Assembly (NCBI GenBank): GCA_028023455.1
Contig: JAQFVV010013341.1
Coordinates: forward strand, 62,001 to 126,000
DNA: 64,000 nt
Source of the DNA: Epiperipatus broadwayi
Lineage: Eukaryota; Onychophora; Udeonychophora; Euonychophora; Peripatidae
Direction: 5' to 3'
Each line of letters starts with the position of its first letter. Position 1 is the stretch's first letter. A program made the translations under genes and the position numbers. A model generated the notes under the pieces. It made no database searches. It saw only the letters and a list, made by a program, of their open reading frames with translations, and was not told the DNA's origin. Positions 30,401 to 45,400 of this stretch are shown one piece after another.

Positions 30401-33400
30401 ATAAGTTCTTGTTGTTAATACTATTGTCACATGCATGTTAAATGATAAGCTTGTTTAGAAATATTTGCTCTTTATTATATATTGGTATTTACAAGCTATA
30501 TAGGTCATGCAATTTACTGCTTGGTTTTATTACTATTATATATATATGTTTTTTATAACTTTTAGTATCATTTTTTTACTAAATTTATTTTTTAAAACAA
30601 TTTTCTTCATTTAATTTTATCTTCATTACCTTTCAAATCTTTTAATTGAATTAATATTTTTAATATTTTTACCTTTTACTCTGTAGGCTAATTTTCTTTA
30701 TTAGAACTACTTTTTATTCTATATTTAATTTACTTAACTTTTATAAAAGTAATGTTTTTAAGCCCAAGTCTTTATCAAATATGATTGATCATGTAATTAT
30801 TTACATTAAACAGAGATGGGACATAAATTTGAAAAAAGAGCATAAGAATATTTAATAATAATAATAATCCAGAGCAAAAAATTAAAGAAACTATCATAAT
30901 TAGAAATATTAAACCAAATTTAAATAAAGACTTGGGCTTAAAAAACATTATTTTTATAAAAACAAATTAAATTAAATATCTAGATTTAAAAATAGAAGAA
31001 TTAAAAGTGCTAATGGAGAGAAATAGTATTCAGGGTAAAAGGTAAAAAATTTATTCAGATACAAAATTTGAAAGGGTAATAAAGATAAGATCAAATTACA
31101 AACAAAAAATTTTAAATACATAAAAATGTATAATTGTATTAAAAATAGATAATGCAGAAATCAATTTAACAAACAGTGCATTAAAAGTTGTAAAAACATA
31201 TATGAAAAACTATATAGAAATGTAAAAAATTTATATAAAAGATTCAAATAATAATAAAGAAGAGTTTAAAATTTATAAAATTGGTTTACAAAATATTTAA
31301 AGATATATATGTATTATATTTGTTTTAAATATATCTATATTAAAATGTACTAATTATGTGATCATATATGTTTGGATATTACAGCTCTGATGATCACTGC
31401 TGGTTTGTCAAAACTATTAGAAAATATTGTCAAAAAACAAATAAAAATTAATACATTGTAAAAACATAATTATAGAAAGTGCATTAAATGGTATAATATA
31501 TGGATAAGTAATGCACTAAAAACCAAAAAATATTTTTTCCTTCAGTCACAATTTTGGTTTTTATATGTACCTTGAAATATTTTCATTGTTATATTTAACT
31601 CAAAATAAAACTGCACAATTTTATTTCAAGTTACATATAACAACCAAAATTGTGACTGAAGGAGAATTTGTTTGGTTTTTAATGCATTACTCATCAAATT
31701 AAATTAAAACATTTTTATCATATATATTTTATATTATCTAAGAATTCTGCTTGTTTTTGTCGGAAAATGAGTTTAAAGACATTCTAAATCATTACAAGAG
31801 AAAATATTTTCATTAGAAATTTTATGATGTATTGTAAAGTTTTGACTACAATAGGGCATTCCTGGACAATGATTATAATTAAAATTTTCAAAATAAAAAC
31901 AATTATAAAATATCAATAAATTTTAAATCATAAAATTTATTCTGTTGTGATTCAAACATAATTTCCCCATGGACGAAGTCAGTTTCTAAGGCAATGTAAT
32001 ATTAAGAGATCTCTCTTTAAATGAAATCTGAAGTTCATATTTGTAGACCACATGCCAGAAATCATAAAATTTTAGAAAACACTGCCTGCTGTAATACTAT
32101 CTGATATTATAAAATGAATTCTACTCACACAATATCAGTTTCTAAAATGATGTAATGTGATATGAAGTGGATTCTCTTTAAAAGAAGTCAGAAATTTATT
32201 TTCATAGTCCATACACCCAATAACCGTATCATTTTAAATAGAAATGATCTTTGTGTAACTCTTTCTGTTATTATTACAAACACATAATAAATAACATGGT
32301 GCCTAGGGATTAAATCTGTGCTTATGCTCATAGCAGAGAGTGACATGAAAAGCAATTTCATCTAATAAATTGTATTTTTCATTAAAAAAAATAAAGTTCC
32401 TTTTTATTATTAGAAATTAAGATTTTTAAACACTCGTTGACTTCGAGTTTGATTGAAAAGGTAACTAATTAATAATATAAACTAGCACTGAGCTAGCTTT
32501 TGGCAAAATACTGCTAGCTCGGTACTATTAATCAGTTTATATTATTAATTGGTTACCTTTCAACCAAACTCGAAGTCAACAATTGTTTAACAACTATAGT
32601 TTGTTGAAAAGAATTAATAAATTAAGATTTTGTATCTTCAAATATTCTTCCACTTCAACTAAAACTAGTAATTGCTTGTATTACATTCCTTCTTGCACTA
32701 TCCATGATGATCTCCATAATCTTCTTAACAAAGTCCACTTACAAACAATTTTGCCTATCCCAGTGATAATGAATTCAATTAGTATATTAAAGTTTAATTT
32801 GTTATTCTTGGTGTCCAAGCATCACATGATTTCCCCAAACAATTAACAATTCAAATATTTGCTGTATGCAGTTTAACATAATGGTAGAACAACGGACTCT
32901 GGATCAAACTCAACCTGTCAATTCTAGTGCTCAACATCATATGATTTCCTGAGCAATTAACAATTTAATTAATTAAATCATATTCTAATCAGCTCATATT
33001 TCGTATATTTGTAAGTTCAAAAACAGTTTGCTTTTACAAATTCAGTTATTTAGTCATCTGCAAGATCACTGCTCACAATATTTGTGGATTTTACACACGA
33101 AACAAAACAATGCTCTGATTAGTTGGACATTTATACAAAAATTGATTATGAGAATTTTTCTAATACAGATTAAATTCATTTATGCATCTTTATTTCTATT
33201 CTAATTGCTGAGTGGCATTTTTATTCTATATATTAAATTTACTCTAAAGTCAGTTCAGAACCGTTACTGCAAAAGATCACAGATGCTTTTCTCCATGTTA
33301 TAGTTATTTGGCCTGAATCCAATACTAGCAATAGGATTTCTGAAGGCTAACATACAGTAGTGCCACCCTGTGCTAACCAGAGTAATCAATGAGTGCCAGA

Positions 33401-36400
33401 AGGCTTGTGCATAAATCCCCATCTAGTGCCTACTCATCCAATATCCCCAGACTAGTTTCTGGCTTGTGGCCTTCATTAGTGAGGCCTTCGATGTGAGAGC
33501 ACTGCACCTAGAACATTGACGAAGGCCCCCAAGCCAGAAACTAGTCTGGGGATATTGGATGAGTAGGCACTAGATGGGGATTTTATATACAAGCCTTCTG
33601 GCATCCATTGATTACTCTGGTTGGCACAGGGAGGCACTACTGTATGGAGAGTTTTGCCTGTTTAATAACAGTTACGTGCTAGCATAAAAGATGGTGATAT
33701 AACAGTTATGTGCTAGCATAGGAGATGGTGATCATGTGATTTCTGAAGTCCTAAATGAGCTGATCTTTAAACCAATAAGACATCACATTATTTACAAAAC
33801 ATTACGATCTTTGCTTATACATTTTTCTGTCTATTAAGGATTTATTAAATACTACCATCTGGCATCTACTGGTTACTAAAGCTTACATTAGATTGTGTAC
33901 AAGTAATAAAATTGGAAGAAAATTGCTAACAGATTGGCAGTAGAAATCTGATCTTTGTTGCTACTTTGTCTGCCCATCAATTAAATAAATTTTAGTTTGA
34001 TATAATTTTCCATGTGAGTAAGACTATATAAATAAGATGATTGAATGAGCTGAAAATAAATTACTATATGATTACAGTTTATAATACAGTAGCAGGTATG
34101 GATTCGAGAGCTAAAAGTTCTTAGATTGAAGCTCAATTTGTCACTTTTGGTGCTTGAACATCGCAAGACTTTCTGAATAGAAGCCATTCCATTATTATGC
34201 CTTATCAAGTGAAAGAATTCCATTATTACTGCTAACCCTAATTATGTGTTAATGTAGAAAGAAATCCATCAATAAAATTGAGTACCTATAAATGCACAAT
34301 TCCAGTGCTCTTTCTCGGGATGTAAAGCCTAAAATACCCAGGAAACCCAAAACTGAAAATTAAAATACCATTGTCCTGATCATTATTATAATTTTTGTAA
34401 ACTTTCAAGCTAAAGTTATATGCATATCATTTGGTATCATTTAGGCATTTCACCAACAAAACCCTGCAAGGGAATCCACTGATGACTTTTGCTCAGTTCT
34501 ATATAAGTTGATTATTCAACTTTCAATGTATAGCCCTGAAATAGACTAAAGTGAATTGCACCTGAAGGCATACTAGGGTTTTATATATTAATATATTAAA
34601 CTGTAGAACTGATTATCCATATTCATCCACCTTGTATTATCACTGGATGAATATACCTTCATTACCATATTAGACTTCTGCCTTGAAAAATAAAGTCTAT
34701 ATTAACAATTTCTCATAATATATAGCAGATACTCACTGAAATATAATTTTATTTTATAGAATGTTTTACAAGTGCAATTTCAAATTATGGAAAAATTACA
34801 TTATTGAGAAAACTGAATATTATTCACTTAATTATTTTAGTAACATTTTCCTTCCATCTCTTTCGCACAAAGCTCCATAGTTACAGAAATGTTATCCTAA
34901 TGCAGGAGTCCCCAACCTTTTTGCACTTAAGAGCACATTCTATAATACCGGCCAGGCAGCGGGCACTATTTATTTTTTCAATGTGAATTTATAGTTGGAT
35001 ATTGTTAATAATACACATAATGTACAAAAAAATATTTATTTACGCTGTAAAAATATAATATGCCCTATAATTTGATTACAAGATAATACAATAATTTATA
35101 AGAAATTTTAAAAATTAAATTTATTTGTATCAGATAAATAATTTTTTATCGTGTTAGGATAGTGGCGGGCACACATAAAATGGTCTGCGGGCGCCATGGT
35201 GCCCACGGGCATAGAGTTGGGGACCCCTGTCCTAATGCCTCCATTGCTAATACTTGGAATTGGCTCTACCAGTATTTCTCACTTCAGAGATATTTTTATT
35301 TTTCCGAAAGCAATTGTAAAAAAATGAAATGCCCTTTTATTCAATAATAGTGAATACTTAGAATTAAAATTAAAAAAAAGAAAACCAATTAAATTTGAGA
35401 ACAAAATATTTGCTTACTATTATTTGTCTTCAACTCCATAAATCATCTTTTCTTTGAATTTTCGAAAGTCATTGTGAATAGCAGATTAAGATATCATTGA
35501 AAAAAAAAAGTGCAAATCTAGTGTCTTCTATTAAGTCAGTTATTCAGAAATCGGACATAAGAATCTGGTGCTACTTATAATCCTCTGATTTTAAGGTACA
35601 AATGGACTCAGAAATTATAGTATAGATTCCTAGCTAAATGAAGAAAGAAAAATCTGTTTGGACAATTGAATACAACCATTGTACTCAATTTACCAGCTAG
35701 GTATTTAAAAGTCATGGTTTCCTGAGTAACTAACCATATGATTTTTTTTTTTACTGTTTACACTTTGGTAATTGGCACTGAGGAAAAATATATCTTAACT
35801 CTAAACGAGGAAGATATTTGTTAATATTCCTTTTGAAAGACTGAATATTATATGGGATAAAGAAACCATTAGGCAGAAAAACTTATATATATGAGAGATT
35901 AAGTAGAATTTAAAAAATGTTATGGATCTAAAAACCAATGATTGATTATGATATAATTGGTGACAACACAATTTACATGATTATAAATATTTAGGCTTTC
36001 TAGCATTCACATATTTTAGTTAAAAATAAAAATCTACTTCATACCTATTTATAATAGGAGCTCTTCTCGAAGGTTTACTAATAAAGTAGTGTACAAAATC
36101 ATCCTTAAAGTATCCTCTTCTACACATAGAGCTTTTGCTCACAATACTGCTATCATTAGTGCCTTGAACCTAAAAGATAGAATAAAATGCATTTCCATAA
36201 TATTAAACTAATGTAATAACGAATGTTAAAAAAACTAGGTGTGTTTTTTATCCATGATTCTTTTAAAAAGGTAAAATTAAGTGAAAGCTAAGGTCAGGAT
36301 AAACTGTAATATTTTTTTTTAGATCACAAGCAGGCATATTTTTCTTTTAGGTTCCAATCCATATCTAATACAATTAGTTAGCCAATAATGGTGAGACAAA

Positions 36401-39400
36401 TGGCTATCTAGCTATTATTAGCTAGAAAGCAAAGATTTTGTGTCAACTATAAAAATGTAAAAATGTAATAGTAATATATAGTCTGACCCTCATATCTTTA
36501 ACCATAGATGTACAACTTCTCAGAAGTGCTAAAAGATACATTACAATCATTTTATTGTCACATATAAATGTTCATCTGCCCTCAGATTGTTTTCGTATTC
36601 TCATTCTTCCAACTATATGGGATTGTGAGTGACTGTTAGCTATGAATCAGCCACTTGAAAACAAATCTTAAGCTACCTTGGAAATTCCTCAATTAACTGA
36701 AGAAAATTTCCAAGAACTATCTGGATTTAAACCAAAATCATCTACATGGCAGGTAAATACTGTAATCTCAGTACTATAACATCTTCAATTATTCTTTTGC
36801 CCTTTTCCTCATATATATTCTTATTTCACTTCATTAATGCATGGCAACACTTCAAATGTTCAATTATTATTATTTTTATCCAAGAGGGCATTCTTCAAAA
36901 ACTAAGTTGTATTCCCTTATTTGCCGATTTTATCAGATTTTCTTTTCTTTTTAAATTTATACTTGCAATTGTTTCAAAAATGCATTTTTATTAATTAATT
37001 ATACTCACACAACTCTGCATGGTTTAATACAATGATCAAGTGTCAGATTCTGGAGTGTGGGTCTTCAGAACAATTCCAGCTTTGGCACCTCCGGCTCTCA
37101 GACTTCTTATGAACTCTTGAGCAATAAAGCCATTTGATTCTTTATTTTATTATATATACAGATTCATAAAATAAAATTATGGTTGTTGCTTGAGAGGTCA
37201 AGTGGCATTCAAGCATCAAAAGAGACAAACTGAGCAAGTCAGCCACTCTATTACTGCAGTAAACCACACAAAAGCATAGATTGATAATACTCATAATTGA
37301 AACTCTCAAGAATAAAATTTCAAAATGAAATTGCTTCAGAAATCTTTGTGTTCAATCAATACATGAAGTTGCAAAAAAGAAGAAACGTTCTGGGGCAATA
37401 CTTTCTATACAAATGTTAGAAATTGGCCCAAAGTTATCTAATTGCAAATATTTCTCAAAATTGGCAAGCATAGAGCAGAGCCACTCAAAAATTGTTTATG
37501 TTTACATTGTTAGAGATGTTATTTCATTATCAGGAAACTAAATTTAATGTATTTATTATTTTCTTTAAGCTTATCAGATACACATGAAGCAGAAAACACT
37601 AGTGGTTAATCGTGGTCTCAATGTATGTAAAAAGTATACCAACTCTCCTCAGTGAAATACACTTTGTATTCATCATCATTTTCAATCATTATCAGTCCAC
37701 TGCAGGATAAAAGTCTCTCCAAGTTTAATCCTTCTTATCCGATCTCTAGCATCTCTTCTCCACCTCACTCCAACACACTATTTCATCCATATCATATGTA
37801 ATCTCTTTCTAGGTCTTTTACAATATCTCTTGGAATCCAGTTTAAGATTTTAACATGTTGTATTACTATTGTATTTTGTTTCTATAGTCAAAGCACTAAC
37901 ATTTGTATATTAATTCCAAATTAATCTGAAACTTTTACACTCTTACTAATAATGGTTGCATACTACTTAATTACTATTGATTCCAACTTAATCTGAAAGT
38001 TTAATGATTGTATGTTACTTAATTTGTTACCTTACATAATAAATAAAGCAAGAGCAGTTCTCTACTCTAAGGCCACCTATAGTAAAATTGAATACATCAA
38101 TGATGTGCTATCATCTGGTAATCATTAGTCACTGGATCATGTTATAGTTCGCATTACAGTAGAGAACTTCTCATTTTATAATAATAGTTACATAGTCATT
38201 TATCAACCAATACTGGAAAACAAACTGGATTGTCTATTGATTAATTTCATGAAGAATTAAAATGTAAACTTGCTTGTGATCTGGAAAAAGTTATAAGATC
38301 ATTCAGCCTGGATTTGAATCTGAGCTTAAAAGCATGGCAAGTAGATATACTAATCACTACATAAGAGTTCTTGCCATGAAATTGCTAAATTTAAATCAAC
38401 TACAATTTGAAAAATAGCATTGTTATAACTATATTATTACTTTAGAACTTCAATACTATATTTAATAATGGCAACAAATGTTCTTACTTAAGCATCACTT
38501 TTCTCTGCCAAAGTTATGTGTCTCTAAACCCCAACTTACACAATTGAGATCAGATCATTTTCAGAAAGTTGAATGATTTACTCACATCTAGACTATTCCC
38601 ATCATCACAGGAAATGGCATTAAAAAAAGCCTATTTGAATCAAAAACATCATTATATACCAAAGTTTAATAATTACATTTATGACAGTAAAGATTCTTAC
38701 CATTTAAAATAACCTGTTTCTATAGCAGATTTTATTTATTGCAGCGTCAATTGTAAATTAAAAAAAATACCTCTATTTTTCTGAAGATTTGTGTAAGACT
38801 CAATCATCGTATATCTACAAAAGTGGGTGTGCATCTCTGCATATCGTAGTGTGTATTGTTCAGCTCGATTTAAAACAAATTGCAGAGTTTGAAATCTGAA
38901 AATTTCTGAATCAAAGCCCAATCTGTTACTTCTGGTGCTTAAAGATCCTATAATTTTTCCCCCAATCAGTTAATTGTTCAAATAACTGCCCTAAGAACCA
39001 AAGTTCCATGGATTAAGCTTCTGTTACTTATGGAGTTCAAGTATCATATATCAACTGTACAATTAACCCCTCAATTAAATTCCCCATTTTTAACACATAG
39101 TAGAATGAAATCTTATGGAAAACTGGTTTGAAGTGCTGTCACTTTGGTGCTTAAACACCACTAACCATTTGATTATAAAGCATATATTGATCTTCTTACT
39201 AGAAGCCTGAAGATAGTCACAGCCTTTATATTTTGCTAAAGAAAAATTTCCTTTTATTGATATTTACAAAGGTATTTCCAGTGTGCAAATCATTAATAAT
39301 ATACTAAAATGCTTTCAAAGTATAATGATAATTCCTTATTAACCATGCCATATCCTCCCTACAGCAATTATTCATGGATGCATATTCTTTCAGTATGTTT

Positions 39401-42400
39401 CCACTTTTTCCCGTGAATTACTGTTAACATTTTAAAAGCTCCAAAGAGAACCTTTCTTTACCAAACATGTTCCAGAATTTTAAATGCATCAAGGAAATCT
39501 TGATTTGCTATGTTTTTCTAAATATAAAAAATGTCAGAAAATTTCATTAATATCCTAGAGTATTTTTTTTTTGGGGGGGGGGGGGAGGCAGATTCACATT
39601 TCTGTTCTTCAACATTACAAATACGAAGTGAGTATTTATCATTAAAAAATATAACTGCCAAATAGATGACTTGTAGTTTCAGATGTTTTAATCACATTTG
39701 AATTCTCCCAAACTTCTAATAGATTATTACAAAAAACACTAATACTAACATCATATGACCTTTTACTTCTCAACCAAGAGTTTCAACTTCATTCTAATCT
39801 AAAGCTATCTGCTATAAGCTTAAGTAATCATTGGAACCCACATGATATAGCAATATAAAATCCATCACTGATTTGCTTTCATCAAAACAATAGCTCCAGC
39901 TTTGAATTCTAGTTCCTGCTGATGAAGACAAAAATCAGAAACCATTCCGTCTGGAGATGAAAATTTTGTTGTACTCATCATCATCATCAACAAGTATCAA
40001 TCCATTGCAGGATAATAGTCTCTCCAAGTTCAATCTATCTCACATGTGGCCTCTTTCTGGGTCTTATATAATCTCTTGGAATCCCATTTAAGATTTCAAT
40101 TGTTCATCTATTATCATCTCTTCTAGCAATATGTCTAGCCCAACTCCATTTGTCTTTTAATTCTTTCAACAATGTCAATAACATCTGTTTGTTCTCTTAT
40201 CCATATGTTGCGTTTTCAATCTCTTCTTGTTACTCCTAACATGCATATCTCCATATTTGAGTGGTCTGGAGTCTCTGCATTGTTCTTCTATTAAGTGTCC
40301 AAATCTCAGATCCAAAAGTAACTGGTAAAACACATTTATTAAAAACTTTTCTTTTCAAACACATAGACATATTTCCTTTTAATATTAAGTTATTTCTATC
40401 AAAAGTACTCCAACTAAGTTCTATGATTAATTTCATCCATTATATTTCTATCCGTAGTAATAATCTGATCAAGGTATTTGCAGTTATTTAACTTCTTCTA
40501 ACTCATCATAATCAATCTTTATTTTCATTTTGAGGAAATCCACTGAACATTACTTTAGTCTTTTTAACTTTTACCTTTAGTTCTATTTTCTTAAATTCAG
40601 CTGATTATTCTTTCAACATTTCTTGAAGGTCTAAAAACAAAAACAACTACATCATCTGCAAAATCTAAATGATTTAAATAATCTCCATTTACATTTATTT
40701 CTTTAGCTTACCATTTTAAACCACAAAATACTTTTGGCAACATTGCTGTAATGTTTTGGAGATATGGAGTCACCCTGTCTTACACCCTTCTCAATGTTAA
40801 CCTTCCTAGTATCATTATGTAATCTAATTGTTGCTGTTGCATTTTTATAAATATTCTTCAGAATATGACATTAGTTTGGATCTATACCTTGCTGATCCAA
40901 TACTCTAATCACTGAAATGTATATAGAATCAAATGCCTTTTCATAATCTGCAAATCCAAAACATAATGGCAACTCATATTTTTTGGTCCTTTCTAAAACT
41001 TCTCTCAATGCTTGGATATAATCTACTGTACTAAAACCACTTTTAAATTTAGCTTGGTCTTTTGGTTGGTTGAAATCCAATGTTCTTTATAGACGAGTTG
41101 TAATTATCTTGGTAAAAATTTTGTATGTAACTGATAAAAGACTGATAGGTCTGTAATTTCTAATATCTTTTTTATCATCTTTTTTAAATATTAATATTAA
41201 TACTGCATTCTTCCAATCATCTGGTACATCTTTATCATTTAGACATTTGCTATATAACTTTGCCAAAAAATTTTTTATTTCTTCACCTTATTCTTTTAAT
41301 ATATCGATTATAATTCTATCATACTATGTGATATCCAGTGCTTACCCAAGTCTAAAAACCAAATTGTATTGACTTATTCAGTCCATAAAATTTTAATTTA
41401 AAACTCTCTTAAATCAGTAGGGAATTTTATAGTCAAGACCAATAAAAAAAATTGTAATGGCAATGAATTATAGTGTTTCTCCATTACAATTTAAATTATT
41501 CATGATTGGATTAAAAATAGTCCAAAAAAAAAAGTATTAATAAAAAAAAAAAAATGTATATTTTCTTTTTATATTCGCAGTGTGTACATTTCTATATATC
41601 TATATTTGTGTGTTTTACAGATTTTCAAACATGTATACATATAGCAATATGTAATACATTTGTGCTAAAAATGCATATTATGATACAATTCACTAATATT
41701 CACTATAAGTCCTTCCCGGTATAAAACTTTCCCCAAAAATATCAAACAGTAAACTCACTTGAAATATGGTGATAAATTTGTGGAAATTAATATTGACAAT
41801 ATTTTTAAATAAACTAGATAATTACAGTTGTTCCTTATCTGAAAGAGGCAAAAATTTTAGTGGTTTGGAACTTCTAATGTTCCACATAATTATAGACGAA
41901 CTGATTGCTATCAAATTTAGACATACTAAAATCTCCAAACTTTATTAAAAAGATATGTAAATGAAACGGATATCAAGAAAAGTATGAGACAATCCTATTT
42001 ACACTTTGAGGTTATCACCAATATTGCTAACCATTGAAGTGATTATATTAAAGATAATATATTCTAGAAACTAGGTGTATCAAATACAAATGCTATTAAT
42101 ATTTTAAGACAATTTCCAGACTAGTAAATTTTTATATATTGATATTATTTGATCAGGTTAATCTAATTAATAAAAAATTAAGTTTAAAAATCTTGCTAAG
42201 GGCTGCACAATAGCTACGCTTACTTTCTGATACATTTCTAAGTTAAATGACTTTCAGAGAAGGTCTTCAATCAAAATACGATGTAGATCTCTCCATTTTT
42301 AGTTTTATAATAATATACAAATCTGATGAATATCCTATTCTTTCAAAACCAGTATTAGGAAATGATTTCTGCTTGACCAGCAAAAATCAATTTTAGATTA

Positions 42401-45400
42401 CTAAAACCCAAAAAATCCTATATACTAACTCTTTAATTCAATTGCAGCATATACTTAATCATTTTCTTCCAAGAATAGTTATTTTCATTCTATTCTAGAA
42501 CCATCTATTGTAAGCTTGAGTAATCAAAGGACATTAAATGATACAGTGTTATAAAATCCTCATTTCCAGAGCGATTTGCTTCTGGGTTTTACCTTCTTCG
42601 GTGATGTACAAGTGCATTAGTTCTAGTTTTAAATCATAAATTTTCACTGATAAAGGCATAAGACAGAAACCAGACAGTCTGAAAATATTTTCTAGCACTA
42701 TAACCATTTGGAGACCATTAATTTTTTAAGCTTACAGTAGTGATTGCAGATTAGGATGAAAATAACTGCTCTTAAAAACATGATTTAAATAATATTTTTT
42801 AAAAAACCATTTTCTTTAAAAACTTTATTATTTTTGAATCAATCATATAAAAATATTTACTGCTTCATTTATAATTACCAACATTATCAATCATTTATTA
42901 TGGTCATTTTCAAGAATGCCATTAATGTAGATTTAAATCAAATATATCTGAAAATTTGGGAAAACAATTATACATTATCAATATACATAAAATTTTAAAA
43001 TGCAATTACATATAAGAATTTATTTTTCCCCCCAAAATATAAAACAATACACTTTCAATTTGACAATATGGGTAAGTAAAAATTGTATTTTTCAGATTTA
43101 TATATTTTTTTTAAAAAAATTCAAATTTTTATGGATAACTGCATTTTTAAGTTAATTTTTATAAATAAGAACATAAGATATAATTTTTATTTTTTTCCAA
43201 TTTTTCAGAAATATAATAATACATTGGTCTAAATTAATCTTTTATATTTATATTCTTAAAAAAGATCACAAATAAATAATTGAAATATTGAAAGCTGAAA
43301 ATAAAGTAGTAAATATTCACATACAAGTAATTCAGAACTAATAAATAGAACGTTTTTTTACTCTTATTTTATTAAAATTAATTATCTGGCAAAGTTTTGT
43401 TAAAATCACTTGTTTTGATACAATATTAAAGTAGAAATCAAAAACCAACACTGAGGAGCCATAAAATATGAATAAAAAAATCTATTGTCTTGAAGGATCC
43501 CATATAAAGTTGATATTCACAAAAACATTAATGACTGAAAATGTTACTAAACATTTCATAAAAATTCCCATGAATATTTAAAAACTGACATTAACAATAT
43601 AAACAGAGAAAGTCATTAAGTTATCTTTGCGGTTTACATATTGTCAAATACTTTCAGTGCAAAAATTGGCTGTGTAACTGTAAACTATTGTGAAGATTAA
43701 TTTTGATCAGTGTGTTTTTGATAATCGATTCCTTTTTATTCTGATATTTCAAAAAATCATGGATAAATGTCATCAAATTGCATTTCTTTGCTATCACTGT
43801 AACTCATTCCGATCTATTCTAACTGCTGATTGCTGCAGCTCCAATGTATGCTTTTCCAAACTCAGCATGAAGAAACAATCCAGCTTGCTTTCTGCCAATC
43901 AACATAGCGTAATTTTGAATTTCTTCTATTGAGTTTACCTACCAATCAAAATGAGTAACTTTTAGGTCTTGTACTGCTAAATCTTCTATAGATCAAATGT
44001 TTGCCAATGATGAATTGTTAAACATATCAACCAATTTAAAAAGCAAATGTGAAATTAATTGGGGAAGAAAAAGTAAGACGTAATGTAAAATTTAATCCAT
44101 CTTGTAAAAACAAGCTTATATATTGTTACACTTAACATAAAAGGAATTAAAGATAGTGGAAAGTTAAATTTATCAATATGCATATTTTAAATTCTACTGA
44201 AACCACACAGATAAAATATTGCCTTATTTAAATAATTCTCTCTATAACACTTATTACAACTTATCACAAAAGTATCAGTAAAATATTTAGATATGATTTC
44301 AGAATTCATTATATTACTGACTTCTATTCATCTTTTAGAGCTAAGGACTTTAAATCTGCCTTGCATACTGTGCAAAAAAATATTTCATTTCCTGATATAT
44401 TAATCTTATGAGATAATTTTATATCTTCTATTAACATTTTAAGTTGAAAGTTTTCTCACTTCATCCTTTTGTAAATTATAAAAAAATTCATTATTAATCA
44501 ATCAGTGATTCTTTTTTTGTCTTCTTAATTAAACATAATAAAAAGTATTCTTCATATAGGATCATCGTAAACATAGTAACCTATCTGCATCCACTTTATC
44601 AATATTATATAGCCTGTTTTGATATAATGGTAGTGATAGAGAAAACTCAAAATTCATAGATTGCATTCCATCTTTTGTCACTTCCAATGCTCAAACTTCT
44701 TATGAATACCTAAGCAATAAAGCCTCTTCAATTATTTTTTTGATTTTACACGTGAAAAAAAAAATTCTTCTGACCTCCAATTGATTATTGATGTGTCTAA
44801 TGCTCTTAACGTTGATTACTTTTATTGCTCAATATCTCAGATTTCTCCTTACATCACTTGGATAAAATTCAAATAGTTACTTCTAGTTGATTTGATCAAA
44901 TGCATTAGCAAATATTAGACAAATCAAATTCCAATTATTTGCCTGGGTTGAGAAAACTGTCAAAGCATTTATAATGAACCAAAAATAAGTTGAAACTTTA
45001 GCAAACCATTAAGTGGTGAATGTTATACTAGAATTCCATCATAACTTATTAAAGGTTACAGTAGATGGTATAACTAAATGAGATATGGTATTTTTTTTAT
45101 AAAAAAAATATCAAAGTGTTTTAGTAACTTAATTTATTTTAAATTGTGTGTGCATTTATTATTTGTTAATAATGACTTTAAAAAAACAGGCAAAACTCTT
45201 TAAATTTGAAAAATTGGTTTGATAAACTTAATTATTTCCTGATAACAATCAACCATTAATCTATCAACAATCTCAATCTATAGTCAAGGCAACCTCCTTT
45301 AACAGTAAAGATGGTAGCACTTCATCTATGGTCCAATATATTTATATAGACACTAAAGATTGCAACTTGATCAAGAAGTGAGAGATTAATAACGCAAAGA

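Noticed and set aside
35162-35347. A small coding gene (plus strand)
   Set aside because: Half of it is the right end of the 327-bp hAT MITE. The frame is incidental.
39571-39587. G-quadruplex or regulatory G-run
   Set aside because: It is a single T8-G11 homopolymer run without several separated G tracts, most likely a slippage product.
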